Positions 51,955 through 61,241 are shown, counted from the stretch's first letter. The stretch: DNA of 64,000 nt from Bradyrhizobium jicamae (GCF_001440395.1 NZ_LLXZ01000152.1:104581-168580), one strand, 5' to 3'. Notes: a model not told the origin generated them from the sequence alone. Translations and numbers: made by a program.

Positions 51955-53418
51955 ATGTCGATTGGAGCGGATATCGGCAACAAGGTGGGCCAACTCGACC
52001 AATCCGCTGGCGGTCCTCCGACTCGTTTCTCCAGCAACGCCGTGCCCTATCTCTTGTCGACGGCGGACGCCTTCGTGATCCTGCTGTCCAGTGTGGCAGG
52101 GGGCATCGGTTATCAGCTTTCCGTCGGAAACTCGGTGCCGAACATTCTCCCGCATTGCGCAGTCGGGTTGTTGGCGAGTTTCATTCACATCCTGCGCATG
52201 AGCGGGAACGGCTATTACGATTTTCCTGACAGCGCCAAACCGCGCGTCGAGATCGGCGAAATACTGATTTGCTGGTTCACGACGGGTTTGCTGCTCGCGT
52301 TCTTTGCGTTTCTGCTCAAGATCGGTGTCGATTATTCGCGCGGCGCCTTTGTGGTATTTTATTTTGTCGCGCCGGTGGGATTGCTCGCGGTCAGGAAGGG
52401 GACCAAGTTGGCCCTGGCGGCCGCCGTGTCACGCGGGGTGATCGGCCGACGGGACATTGTGCTGATCGGCGATTTCGAGGAGATCGCGGCATTGGAGCCG
52501 CGGGATCTCCTGGTCTTCTTCGGAACGTCTGAAGTCAGTCGCTTCACGCTCAGTTCGGACGACGACCACGAGACGCGGGAGTCGACCGACGTCAACATCA
52601 TCAACGCAGCCGCAAACTTCATCAGGCGCAACAATTGCCGGGAAGTTATGCTTGCTGTGCCTTGGGAGGATGCGGGCCGGCTGGAGTTCATTCGCGAGCA
52701 CGTCAAGATGCTTCCGGTTGCGGTACGGCTGTTGCCCGACATCCGGGTTCGGACCTTGACGAATTACGCGTCATCGGCGCGTCAGCGCGTCCTGGCCATC
52801 GAAATTCAGCGCGCGCCGCTCAGTGCCGCGGAGCGCTTCGTCAAGCGCGTGATGGATATTGTCATCGCATCGCTGGCGCTGGTGTTCTTTCTGCCCATCA
52901 TGGCGCTCACGGCGATCGCCATCAAGCTTGACAGTCCCGGGCCGGTTATTTTCCGGCAGTTCCGAAAGGGATTTAATGGCAAGCAATTCATGATGTTCAA
53001 GTTCCGCACCATGATCGTGCAGGAAAACGGGCCCGCTGTCGTGCAGGCCACCCGCGACGACCCCCGGGTGACATCCATCGGCCGTCTGTTGCGATCGGCA
53101 AGCATCGATGAACTGCCGCAGCTATTGAATGTCCTCAAGGGAGATATGTCGCTGATCGGTCCGCGGCCGCATGCGCTGGCCCACGACAATTATTTCGAGA
53201 CGGTGCTGAGCGAGTATGCTTTCCGGCATCACGTCAAGCCCGGCATGACCGGTTGGGCGCAATGTAACGGAGCGCGGGGCGGTACACCTACGATTGAGCA
53301 CATTTCCGAACGCGTAAAACTAGATCTCTGGTATATCAACAACTGGAGCCTGTGGCTGGACATCCAGATCGTGATCAAGACCTTTTTCGAGGTATTGCGT
53401 AAGCGCAACGCATATTGA
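51955..53418 (+). CDS. Polyprenyl-phosphate sugar phosphotransferase (ExoY/WcaJ type)
   Basis: This 487-aa enzyme moves a sugar-1-phosphate to undecaprenyl phosphate to start exopolysaccharide synthesis. About four N-terminal membrane segments and a central CoA-binding-like domain (RDIVLIGDFEEI) precede the bacterial sugar transferase domain: RVMDIVIASLALVFFLPIMA, SPGPVIFRQFRKGFNGKQF, MFKFRTM, SIDELPQLLNVLKGDMSLIG and PRPHALAHD. The frame is open back to 51814, but ATG 51955 gives a natural start. Glycosyltransferases that would extend the chain are not adjacent. Confidence 0.9.
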   Translation: MSIGADIGNKVGQLDQSAGGPPTRFSSNAVPYLLSTADAFVILLSSVAGGIGYQLSVGNSVPNILPHCAVGLLASFIHILRMSGNGYYDFPDSAKPRVEIGEILICWFTTGLLLAFFAFLLKIGVDYSRGAFVVFYFVAPVGLLAVRKGTKLALAAAVSRGVIGRRDIVLIGDFEEIAALEPRDLLVFFGTSEVSRFTLSSDDDHETRESTDVNIINAAANFIRRNNCREVMLAVPWEDAGRLEFIREHVKMLPVAVRLLPDIRVRTLTNYASSARQRVLAIEIQRAPLSAAERFVKRVMDIVIASLALVFFLPIMALTAIAIKLDSPGPVIFRQFRKGFNGKQFMMFKFRTMIVQENGPAVVQATRDDPRVTSIGRLLRSASIDELPQLLNVLKGDMSLIGPRPHALAHDNYFETVLSEYAFRHHVKPGMTGWAQCNGARGGTPTIEHISERVKLDLWYINNWSLWLDIQIVIKTFFEVLRKRNAY

Positions 53419-53718
53419 TCGAAGTGAGGTGCCGGGCGCTCGCTGACGACTTTTCAAACACTGGCTGGTTCCGAAGGATAGCGAAAGGAAACTTTGCTAC
53501 CTGCGGTCTAGTGATTATCGCTGCGCTTGCGAAAATTGAGGAAAGTCTTAAGCAAAGTTCCCGACGTATATCGCGATTTGAGAGATATTTGAAAGGCTTA
53601 GGCTCGACGTTCGGTTAATTCGCGTTCTGCGGAGATTTTCCGCCGAATCTACAATTTTGCTGGAAAGGCCCGGCGCTGGACTTATAGTTCATTACGAATC
53701 GTGATGGTCGCGAGCGGG

Positions 53719-54096
53719 ATGAACAAGAAGCCAAATTTCGATGGAATGTCGGTAGACGAGTTGTGGCAGCTCCATGAGGAGCTCAGTCAGGTGTTGTCGG
53801 TTCGATTGACGTCGGAAAAGCGTGAGTTGGAGAAGCGGCTGGCGCAACTTCGGCGCGAGAAGGAAATGCGGCAGCCGGAATCGGCGGAGGCGCGAAGTGC
53901 GCCGCGCGAGCGCCGGAAATATCCTCGCGTATTCCCGAAATATCGAAATCCGGACGAGCCTTCCGAAACCTGGTCGGGTCGCGGAAAGCAGCCTCGCTGG
54001 CTGACAGCCGCACTCAAGACCGGTCACAAGATCGAGGAATTCGTGATTGGCAAGCCGGAAGGCAGCGGCGACGGTTCTCGCCGCCGCCGCGCATAG
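53719..54096 (+). CDS. H-NS/HvrA-family nucleoid protein
   Basis: This 125-aa DNA-binding protein has an N-terminal coiled-coil dimerisation region (MSVDELWQLHEELSQVLSVR) and a C-terminal H-NS DNA-binding segment (PKYRNPDEPSETWSGRGKQP, then RWL). The GTG at 53701 gives six extra residues. H-NS-like proteins often silence horizontally acquired or AT-rich DNA; here it lies among surface-polysaccharide genes. The 280 bases upstream, after the sugar transferase, contain only a weak 67-codon frame. Confidence 0.85.
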   Translation: MNKKPNFDGMSVDELWQLHEELSQVLSVRLTSEKRELEKRLAQLRREKEMRQPESAEARSAPRERRKYPRVFPKYRNPDEPSETWSGRGKQPRWLTAALKTGHKIEEFVIGKPEGSGDGSRRRRA

Positions 54097-54138
54097 GCGT
54101 CCTTGGCGGCCGCGCACGCCGGATCATCGGAGGTCTCC

Positions 54139-54381
54139 ATGAAGCTCGCGCTCTGTGCCGCGTTGTCCCTGCTGCTGATTGGAACCGCCGCTGCAGGCCA
54201 AGGCAACGTCTCGATCGGCAAATTGCGCCTGGCCGATGCCGCCAGTGACGCCTGCTTTGCCAACTGCGCCAGCCAGAACGACGCCTGCAAGCGCGTATGT
54301 CCGACCACGCTCGGCGCGCCCTGCCAGAGCGCCTGTGACAGCCAGGCCCAGACCTGCCGGGAGAGCTGCCGGAGCAAGTAA
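54139..54381 (+). CDS. Secreted twin CX3C protein
   Basis: This 80-aa protein starts with a signal peptide (MKLALCAALSLLLIGTAAAG). The mature part carries eight Cys arranged as four CX3C motifs at 39/43, 50/54, 62/66 and 73/77, with gaps of 6, 7 and 6 residues. Such twin CX3C spacing suits disulfide-bonded helical hairpins in the periplasm. The ATG at 54139 follows CGGAGG. It follows the H-NS-like gene; no function is known. Confidence 0.7.
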   Translation: MKLALCAALSLLLIGTAAAGQGNVSIGKLRLADAASDACFANCASQNDACKRVCPTTLGAPCQSACDSQAQTCRESCRSK

Positions 54382-54427
54382 CAGGTTCGTTGCAATGACA
54401 TCCCCGGGGCGAACGCGACGTCCGCAA

Positions 54428-55354
54428 CTATCTTGCGGCCTGCTTGTAGAATTCGGCCTCGGCGTCCCAGGCCGACGCTTCGCTCCAGCCGAATTCCGCC
54501 CCGTCAGTCCGATCGGTATTGATCCGGACCATCGGTTCGGTGAATTCCTGCTGCTGCAGCAGCGTGACGGGGCAGGGGACCCCAAGGCGGGATGACATCT
54601 CGGCGGCGAAGCGTTGCGCGAACGCGCCCTGGCTCTCGACATAGAAGCTCGGATTGAGCTTCGTTATGCCCTGACGCAGAGGCACGCGCTCAGCGAAATC
54701 TGCGTAGGCTTGCGCCAGCAAATCGACATGAATGTTGTCCCGCACGTACAAAGGAGTTCGTACCGCCGGCACTTCGCCCTTGAACCACGAGCGTATCAGA
54801 TAGTTGCAGAACCGCGGCTCCTCGAACGGGCCAATGGGATTTGCGATCACGAACTTCCCGAGATTGAAATGCAAGGTCTCGCTCAGGAAGCGATAGTGTT
54901 GCCAGGTAAGGCCCTTCGACAGTCCGTAGGGCGAGAAAGCCCTGAGCGGCGTATCTCCCGCTCCCTCGTCCTGCTCGAATACCGAGCCGGTGAGCACAAC
55001 GGCCACCGGGCCGCGATCCATCATCTTCTTCAGGACCGCAACAAGATTTTTTGTGTTGTCGGTGACGGCGCCGATGACGTCGAAGTCCCGATTGCGGTAG
55101 TCGCCTGTTTGAGCCGCATGCTGGCACAACAGGTCCCATGAGCCGGTGCCAGCGAGATCGAGAAAGCGGTCCGAGCCGAACGGACAGTCCTCGATGACCT
55201 CGGCGACACGACGAAGCTCGGCAACGCGACTGCCGCGCAGCCCGGAATAGTCGCTGCCCCTGAGGGGAGCGACGACGGCATGGCCTTTCGCGGCAAGGCT
55301 GCGCGCAAACCACAGACCGGTGAACGAGCTGCCTCCGGTCAGAAGGATTCTCAC
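54428..55354 (-). CDS. NAD-dependent epimerase/dehydratase (extended SDR), operon gene 4
   Basis: This 308-aa extended SDR has an N-terminal nucleotide loop LLTGGSSFTGLWFARSL and the catalytic YGLSK motif near residue 150 (AFSPYGLSKGLT). It would reduce or epimerise the nucleotide-linked keto sugar made by the upstream genes, but the exact product is not predictable. The start overlaps the stop of the 3,5-epimerase gene by four bases. It is the last of four genes in this - strand operon. Confidence 0.78.
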   Translation of the reverse strand: MRILLTGGSSFTGLWFARSLAAKGHAVVAPLRGSDYSGLRGSRVAELRRVAEVIEDCPFGSDRFLDLAGTGSWDLLCQHAAQTGDYRNRDFDVIGAVTDNTKNLVAVLKKMMDRGPVAVVLTGSVFEQDEGAGDTPLRAFSPYGLSKGLTWQHYRFLSETLHFNLGKFVIANPIGPFEEPRFCNYLIRSWFKGEVPAVRTPLYVRDNIHVDLLAQAYADFAERVPLRQGITKLNPSFYVESQGAFAQRFAAEMSSRLGVPCPVTLLQQQEFTEPMVRINTDRTDGAEFGWSEASAWDAEAEFYKQAAR

Positions 55355-55917
55355 GTCAGGCCTCGCAGGGATTCGATGCCATGGAAGACGGGGTCGAAGT
55401 CCGGCCAGCTACGGTCCTTGTCCGAAATTTCCACCGGCTGCCGCGGCCACTCAATGCCAAACCGTGGATCGTCGAAGCGCAAGCCGCGCTCGTGCTCGGG
55501 CGAATAGAACGCGTTCACCAGATAAAAAGCCTCGGTGTCGTCGGTGAGCGTGATAAGGCCGTGTGCAAAGCCCTGCGGAACGAAGATCATCGTTCGGTTT
55601 TCCGCTGTGAGCTCGACGCCGAACCATTTGCCGAAGGTCGGGGAGTCCGGACGCAGATCGACGATGGCGTCGTAGAGCGCGCCGCGAATACAGCGCACTA
55701 CCTTGATCTCCGCGGCCGGCGCCAGTTGATAATGCATCCCGCGCAGGGTGCCGGCTTTCGCGCTCAGGGAGTTGTTGATCTGAACGATCGACATCGGCAC
55801 GCCGGCCGCTTCAAATTCCTTCTGGCAAAAGAAGCGCGCGAAAAAGCCCCGGTCGTCACCGCGCTTTTCGAGTTCGATCGTGTAGGCGCCATGAAGCGGC
55901 GTAGGGTGAAACTTCAC
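55351..55917 (-). CDS. dTDP-4-dehydrorhamnose 3,5-epimerase family protein, operon gene 3
   Basis: This 188-aa cupin-fold epimerase has DDRGFFARFFCQKEFEAAG, QINNSLSAKAGTLRGMHYQL with the catalytic His, VRCIRGALYDAIVDLR, and FVPQGFAHGLITLTDD with EAFYLVNAFYSPEHERGLRF. These fit RfbC-type 3,5-epimerases. It starts at GTG 55917; no ATG is well placed. The preceding rfbF gene suggests that the substrate is a CDP- rather than dTDP-linked sugar. It overlaps the next gene by four bases. Confidence 0.82.
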   Translation of the reverse strand: MKFHPTPLHGAYTIELEKRGDDRGFFARFFCQKEFEAAGVPMSIVQINNSLSAKAGTLRGMHYQLAPAAEIKVVRCIRGALYDAIVDLRPDSPTFGKWFGVELTAENRTMIFVPQGFAHGLITLTDDTEAFYLVNAFYSPEHERGLRFDDPRFGIEWPRQPVEISDKDRSWPDFDPVFHGIESLRGLT

Positions 55918-55936
55918 GATGAGAGCCTTTCGAGGA

Positions 55937-56980
55937 TTATTGCCAGCGGAGGTCGGTGGACAGGCGCCCCACCGCAATGTGGTCCTTGAGCGTCTTCAGT
56001 CGCATCAGCGAGGATGTGCGGAACTCCTTGTCCGAGAACTTCATGCCGTTCAGCCCGGCGTGGAGATTCCGGACGGACTGTGCGAGCGGGACCGCAGGCA
56101 GATGCGCCGGAGCCAGTTCGGCAAAAAGCGAAAAATCAACCTGATAGGAGCGCAAATCCGGCGGCGCCGCGGTGTTGATGCTCACCCTTGTCCCGGGCAA
56201 TTCCGCGGCCACGACCTCCGCCAGATCGCGGACCTGATAATTTCCCTTGTTGCTGCCAGCGTTGACCACGAGGACCCGTCCGCCCTGGTCGGCCTCGCGA
56301 CCGATTGCCCATTCAATGGCGCGGGCCATGTCGGCCACGTCGATCAGCGGCCGCCACGGGGTGCCGTCGCTGAGCACGGTGATCTCGCCGGTGGCGAGCG
56401 CACCGGCAACAAAGTCGTTCAGAACGAGGTCCAGCCTCAAGCGGTCCGACATGCCGCAGGCGGTCGCAAATCTCAGGCACGTGACCGTCATCTCGCCCGC
56501 GTTGCTGGCGCGAAGCGCATTTTCCATCGCAACCTTGGACCGTGCGTAGGCGGTGAGGGGATTGAGCGAATCGCTTTCGCGCTTGGGGCGGCCTTCGGCG
56601 GCGCCGTAGATGCTGCAGCTCGAGGCGAACACGAAGCGGCCGACGCCGCGCTGCTCGGCCATCTGCGCAAGCGCGACGCTGGCCTTTTCGTTGATCGCTT
56701 CGGTGACGCCTTCGAATTCCTTGCCCATCGGGTCGTTCGAAATCGCAGCCAGATGGACGACCACGTCGACGTCATCGAGCAGCTCCGGCGGGAAGTTGCG
56801 GATATCGCCGAAGTGTATGCGATCCAGCAGCGACTCGGGCAGCCTGGTCGTTCCGGTAAGATTGTGGGCGAAGAACGCGGTATCGAAGCCGATCAGTTCG
56901 GCGCCTGGAAATTTCTGCCGGAGGTGACGCGTCAGGATAGGGCCGACATAGCCCATCGAACCGGTAATAAGAATACGCAT
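55937..56980 (-). CDS. NAD-dependent epimerase/dehydratase (extended SDR), operon gene 2
   Basis: This 347-aa extended SDR has the loop ITGSMGYVGPILTRHL, VVHLAAISNDPMGKEF, SCSIYGAAEGRP and the catalytic YARSK near residue 150 (LTAYARSKVAMEN). It is GalE-like in layout, not obviously the CDP-glucose 4,6-dehydratase expected after rfbF. It may be an epimerase or a dehydratase of another branch. The ATG at 56980 is taken; rfbF ends 14 bases upstream. Confidence 0.82.
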   Translation of the reverse strand: MRILITGSMGYVGPILTRHLRQKFPGAELIGFDTAFFAHNLTGTTRLPESLLDRIHFGDIRNFPPELLDDVDVVVHLAAISNDPMGKEFEGVTEAINEKASVALAQMAEQRGVGRFVFASSCSIYGAAEGRPKRESDSLNPLTAYARSKVAMENALRASNAGEMTVTCLRFATACGMSDRLRLDLVLNDFVAGALATGEITVLSDGTPWRPLIDVADMARAIEWAIGREADQGGRVLVVNAGSNKGNYQVRDLAEVVAAELPGTRVSINTAAPPDLRSYQVDFSLFAELAPAHLPAVPLAQSVRNLHAGLNGMKFSDKEFRTSSLMRLKTLKDHIAVGRLSTDLRWQ

Positions 56981-56994
56981 GGAATCTTTCTTCT

Positions 56995-57765
56995 TTACCA
57001 TTTTTTCCAGGGAGCCTTATTGCTTGACCAAAGATCTTCCAAATATCGCTTGTCCCGCAATGTATCCATCGGGTGCCAGAATCCGTCGTGGAGGAACACG
57101 CTGAGCTGGCCTGCATTCGCCAGATTTGTCATCGGTTCCTTTTCCCACACGGTCGCGTCGCCTTCGATGTAGTCGCCGACCTTGGGCGAAAGCACGAAGA
57201 AGCCGCCATTGATCCAGTTGCCGTCGCCGCGCGGCTTTTCCTGGAAGCCGGTAACGCGGGGGCCCTGATGGTTGATGGCGCCGAAGCGGCCGGGCGGCTG
57301 CGTGCCGGTCACGGTCGCAAGCCGTCCCTCGCGGCGATGGAAGGCGATGCTTTCGGTGATGTCGATATCGGCCACGCCGTCGCCGTAGGTCAGGCAGAAC
57401 GCGTCGTCATCGCCGATGTAGGGGAGGATCCGCTTGATGCGGCCGCCGATCATGGTTTCTTCGCCGGTGTCGATCAACGTCACCCGCCACGGCTCGGCGT
57501 GCTTCTGCAGAACCTCCATCCTGTTTTCGCGAAGGTCGAACGTGACGTTCGACTGATGCAGGAAGTAGTTGGAAAAATATTCCTTGATGACGTAGCCCTT
57601 GTAGCCAAGGCAAATGATGAAGTCGTTGATGCCGTGGCTGGAGTAGATCTTCATGATGTGCCACAGGATCGGCTTGCCGCCGATTTCGATCATCGGCTTG
57701 GGGCGAATGTCGGTCTCTTCGGCAAACCGGGTTCCCAGGCCGCCGGCCAGCAATACAGCGCGCAT
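56995..57765 (-). CDS. rfbF: Glucose-1-phosphate cytidylyltransferase, operon gene 1
   Basis: This 256-aa nucleotidyltransferase makes CDP-glucose from CTP and glucose-1-phosphate. It has the N-terminal motif LLAGGLGTRFAEETDIRPKP with the signature Lys, IICLGYKGYVIKEYF, TYGDGVADID, PPGRFGAINHQGPRVTGF and the terminal FWHPMDTLRDKRYLEDLW. The length is exactly that of RfbF. ATG 57765 is used rather than an upstream TTG. The usual partner CDP-glucose 4,6-dehydratase is not recognised in the window. Confidence 0.9.
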   Translation of the reverse strand: MRAVLLAGGLGTRFAEETDIRPKPMIEIGGKPILWHIMKIYSSHGINDFIICLGYKGYVIKEYFSNYFLHQSNVTFDLRENRMEVLQKHAEPWRVTLIDTGEETMIGGRIKRILPYIGDDDAFCLTYGDGVADIDITESIAFHRREGRLATVTGTQPPGRFGAINHQGPRVTGFQEKPRGDGNWINGGFFVLSPKVGDYIEGDATVWEKEPMTNLANAGQLSVFLHDGFWHPMDTLRDKRYLEDLWSSNKAPWKKW

Positions 57766-58033
57766 TAATTTGCCATTCAATTCGTTGAGATTAATGGGTT
57801 TACCGGTATCACTACATGAAATGAGGAAAGGGCGCGAGGCCGTGTCGTCATTTCGTGGCAGAATGGTTTATTTGATTTCGCCCGTCAATTTGCGGGGTTC
57901 CCTCGCGGTAGAGACGCATAAATCGATTGCCGGGACCGTGCGCGTTGAGGTTGAATGCAGCCAGGTAAGGTTGATGGGTTAGCTTAATCTGCGGCTTTAA
58001 TTGAACCGTTCACGGACGGAGCTATGATGAAGC

Positions 58034-58198
58034 ATGAAGCGAAATCGCCCGCAACAGAAGGTTGTCACAAAACGTAAATCGCGGACTCGGCCCGAGGATC
58101 TCGCGAAAAAATATCGGGAAGTGTGCGAGCTCCGGCGCAAACTCGAATGCATTACAGCCGCGCTGTCTTCCCTTCGTTCCAGACAAATTGAGGCGTGA
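58034..58198 (+). CDS. Small basic hypothetical protein
   Basis: This 54-aa frame starts MKRNRPQQKVVTKRKSRTRP, continues EDLAKKYREVCELRRKLECI and ends SLRSRQIEA. The N-terminus is strongly basic and the rest helical with two Cys. The composition suggests nucleic-acid contact. No family is recognised. The ~250 bases upstream, after rfbF, show no gene. Confidence 0.45.
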   Translation: MKRNRPQQKVVTKRKSRTRPEDLAKKYREVCELRRKLECITAALSSLRSRQIEA

Positions 58199-58253
58199 GC
58201 ACGCCGTCGCCAGCGCCGGCGCGGCCTGCACTTTTGTGCCGGAGTTAGTTCCG

Positions 58254-58454
58254 ATGAGCCGCTACAATCTGTTTCAGAGTACGTCGTTCAGTCCGGAGCG
58301 GGCGTGGGCGGACACCTGGCATCTCTGGAAAGTCCTGGTGCCGAGGCGCTCGATTACCGGGCGGCTGTTGTGGGGCAAGGTATGGCGCCGCCACGACGGC
58401 AGGCGCTGGATCTACAAGAAGTTCGTCGAATACGAGCCCGACGACCTCACTTGA
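58254..58454 (+). CDS. Small conserved-looking protein
   Basis: This 66-aa Trp- and Arg-rich protein contains FSPERAWADTWHLWKVLVPR and GRLLWGKVWRRHDGRRWIYK, a layout seen in uncharacterised bradyrhizobial proteins. Its function is unknown. It follows the small basic gene by 55 bases and could be co-transcribed with it. Confidence 0.55.
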   Translation: MSRYNLFQSTSFSPERAWADTWHLWKVLVPRRSITGRLLWGKVWRRHDGRRWIYKKFVEYEPDDLT

Positions 58455-58470
58455 AAGTTTGGCCGATCGC

Positions 58471-58638
58471 TCAGGTGCTGCGGGACAAGCCGCTGCGACG
58501 CTCGGCGCGAAGGGCCAGCGTAACACCGATGGCGATGATGGTCATCGTCGCCAGCAGGCTGGCCGGCGCGGTGCAGTTGATGCACGTTCCAACGATCGAG
58601 AAGGTCTCGTTCACGGGAACTGCGACAAGGTTCGTCAT
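58471..58638 (-). CDS. Possible small membrane protein
   Basis: A 55-codon frame starts MTNLVAVPVNETFSIVGTCI, has one hydrophobic segment (PASLLATMTIIAIGVTLAL) and a basic C-terminus. An AGGGA site lies a little far upstream. No family is recognised. The next ~300 bases form the gspD upstream region, with no gene seen. Confidence 0.4.
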   Translation of the reverse strand: MTNLVAVPVNETFSIVGTCINCTAPASLLATMTIIAIGVTLALRAERRSGLSRST

Positions 58639-58934
58639 ACCGTCATCCCTGACATTCAGGCTCAAAAGCCGGAATTAAATGTAGCAGCTTTGTCCTGATC
58701 CAGCCAGCGTCACAGGCGCTCGCCGAGGTAAAAGCCGAAATATTCACTCTACCTTGGGTGTATATTATTCGGTCGAAACGGGTCCATTGCTCCCCCTGAT
58801 TTTCCTCTCCGCCTAGATGCTTTCGGCGGCGTTGCAGATTCGCGCCTCTCCCGCAGCGCGGCCCCGATTTACTGTCGATTAACCATGATGTTTTACCGAT
58901 TATTTACGCGCCATTTTATTTCAGGGCGCGAAGT

Positions 58935-61241
58935 TTGTTTGGGGGTTTTCCTTTGTCGTTTTCTCGTAGCCTCGCGACGAGATTAGCCGCCTGCTGGGCG
59001 GCAATACTCGTTGTGTCGGGCTGCACCACCACCCCCATCGCGACGCCCCTGACGACGGTGTCGCAACCCAGGCTGACTTCGGGCCAGCCGGTGTCTCTGG
59101 AAGAGACCTACGCCCAGGCCGGCGGTCCAACCGGGGCCGTGCCGCTTCCGTCACCCTCGTCGCAGGCGGTTGCCGTCATGGACGGCGGCAGCGGCAGCAT
59201 GATCGGCGGGACCTATTCGAAGCGGAAGGCCGCCGGCGCCGACGGGAACGTGGTTCTCAATCTGGCGAGCGTTCCACTGCAGCAAGCGGCCAAAACCGTC
59301 CTCGGCGACATGATCGGCGTGAACTACGTCGTCGATCCCCGCGTCGACGGCGTCATTTCCGTGCAGACAACGCGACCGGTCAGCAAGGCCGAGGCGCTGG
59401 AGATGTTCCAGACCGCGCTGGTGCCGATCGGCGCGGTGCTGGTGCAAAGCCGCGGCACCTACCGGATTGCGCCGGCCGACCAGGCCGCAACGGGCGCGAT
59501 CGCGACCGGCGACGGTCCGGCCGATAGCGCCATCGCCGGCAACGGCATTCGCGTGGTTTCGCTGAAATACGTTTCCGCCACCGAAGTCGCCCGCGTGCTC
59601 GAGCCGATGGTGCCGAAAGGCGCCATCGTGCAGGCCGACGACCAGCGCAACATTCTCGCGCTCAAGGGCTCTCCGGCGGAGATCGAAAGCATGCTCGACT
59701 CGATTTCGGTATTCGATGTCGACGTCATGAAGGGCATGTCGTTCGCCGTGGTCCCGGTGAAAACCCCCCAGCCGGAAAAGATGGTCGACGAATTGAAGGC
59801 GATCTTCGCGGCTGAAAAGGAAGGGCCGCTCAAGGGGCGCGTGCGGTTCATCGCCAACACCCGGCTCGGCGCTATCCTGGTCGTGACGTCGCAGCCGAGC
59901 TACCTGCCGCGCGCGCAGACCTGGATCAGGCGGCTCGATGCCAAGGCCGCCGGCTCCGAGCGGCAGCTTCACGTCTATCAGGTGCAGAACCGGCCCGTCG
60001 CCGAGCTCGCCAGCGTGCTGCAATCGATGTTCTCGAACGAAATGAAAGTGGTGAAGCAGCCGACGCGCAGCGTTTCACCGCGGTCGAGGCAGGCAAGCTT
60101 TTCGGCAAGCTCGGCCAGGCCGCTCGGACCGGGCGGCTCGGTGACGGACATGGATCAGGGCGCAGCAGCCGGGCTGCTTCGTGGTGGTGTCAATCCCGGC
60201 AACAATGATCTGCAGAGCCTGCAGCGTGCGCTGAACAACGAGCCGGATGCACCGACGGCGGATCCGATGGAACGGCCTCCGTCGTCCAGCGGTAGTACAC
60301 CGGACGGCGAGCCGCCGCTCAAGATCGTGGCCGACGAGACCAAGAATTCACTCCTCATCATGGCCAATGACCGGGATTACCAGCGCGTGCTTCGCGTGAT
60401 CCAGGGGCTGGATGTCGTCGCCAGCCAGGTATTGATCGAAGCCGTCATCGCCGAAGTGACGCTGAACGACAAGCTGCAATATGGCGTGCAATGGCAGCTA
60501 CAGAAAAATCGTACGCCGACGGCCACTTTTACGAATGCCCTCACCGGTGGCGTGGCGTCGGTCTTTCCCGGCTTCAACTATGCCGTCAACGCCGCCAGCA
60601 TCGCGTCGACGCTCAGCGCACTGAACGCGCTTACGCGCGTCAATGTGATTTCAACACCATCGCTGATGGTTCTCGACAACAAGACGGCCCGCTTGCAGAT
60701 CGGCGATCAAGTGCCGATCACCACGCAGACCGCGACCAGCGTCGTGACGGCGCAAACGGCGATCGTCAATTCGATCACCATGCAGGATACCGGCGTGATC
60801 CTTTCGGTGACGCCGCGCATCAACGAGAGCGGCAGAGTACAGCTCGAGATAGAGCAGGAAGTCAGCGCTGTCGTAAAGACCACGTCATCCGGCATCGACT
60901 CGCCGACCATCCAGCAGCGCCGCGTCAAGACCACCGTCGTTGTCAATGATGGTGAGGTCCTCGCGCTCGGTGGCATGATCCAGGAACAGGCCAACAAGAC
61001 CAGCAACCAGATCCCGCTGCTCGGCGACATCCCCGGGCTCGGCGCCGCGTTCTCCAGCCGCGGCGATCAGGTTCAGAAGACCGAGCTCGTCATCCTGATC
61101 ACCCCCAAGGTGGTCCGCGACGGCACCGAAAGCCGCCTCGTGACCGAAGAGTACCGGCGCAAGATGCATGTCTACATGCCGCATACGACGTCGCGCGAGC
61201 GGACGCCGGCCAACACCTTTCAGCGGATAACGTCACAGTGA
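58935..61241 (+). CDS. gspD: Type II secretion secretin GspD (orphan)
   Basis: This 768-aa outer-membrane secretin has a lipoprotein-type signal ending VVSGC (Cys30), N-domains (about 105-400, VPLQQAAKTVLGDMIGVNYV; VVSLKYVSATEVARVLEPMV), a low-complexity Ser/Pro/Gly insertion near 375-460 and the secretin core from ~475 (VLIEAVIAEVTLNDKLQYGV; VISTPSLMVLDNKTARLQIG; DTGVILSVTPRINESGRVQL; PLLGDIPGLGAAFSSRGDQV). The start is ambiguous between TTG codons at 58935 and 58953. No other gsp genes are in the window except a small lipoprotein gene overlapping its end, so the inner-membrane apparatus must be encoded elsewhere. Confidence 0.9.
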   Translation: MFGGFPLSFSRSLATRLAACWAAILVVSGCTTTPIATPLTTVSQPRLTSGQPVSLEETYAQAGGPTGAVPLPSPSSQAVAVMDGGSGSMIGGTYSKRKAAGADGNVVLNLASVPLQQAAKTVLGDMIGVNYVVDPRVDGVISVQTTRPVSKAEALEMFQTALVPIGAVLVQSRGTYRIAPADQAATGAIATGDGPADSAIAGNGIRVVSLKYVSATEVARVLEPMVPKGAIVQADDQRNILALKGSPAEIESMLDSISVFDVDVMKGMSFAVVPVKTPQPEKMVDELKAIFAAEKEGPLKGRVRFIANTRLGAILVVTSQPSYLPRAQTWIRRLDAKAAGSERQLHVYQVQNRPVAELASVLQSMFSNEMKVVKQPTRSVSPRSRQASFSASSARPLGPGGSVTDMDQGAAAGLLRGGVNPGNNDLQSLQRALNNEPDAPTADPMERPPSSSGSTPDGEPPLKIVADETKNSLLIMANDRDYQRVLRVIQGLDVVASQVLIEAVIAEVTLNDKLQYGVQWQLQKNRTPTATFTNALTGGVASVFPGFNYAVNAASIASTLSALNALTRVNVISTPSLMVLDNKTARLQIGDQVPITTQTATSVVTAQTAIVNSITMQDTGVILSVTPRINESGRVQLEIEQEVSAVVKTTSSGIDSPTIQQRRVKTTVVVNDGEVLALGGMIQEQANKTSNQIPLLGDIPGLGAAFSSRGDQVQKTELVILITPKVVRDGTESRLVTEEYRRKMHVYMPHTTSRERTPANTFQRITSQ

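Noticed and set aside
53415..53618. 67-codon frame after the polyprenyl sugar transferase
   Set aside because: It starts inside the upstream stop region without a ribosome site, and its composition looks random.
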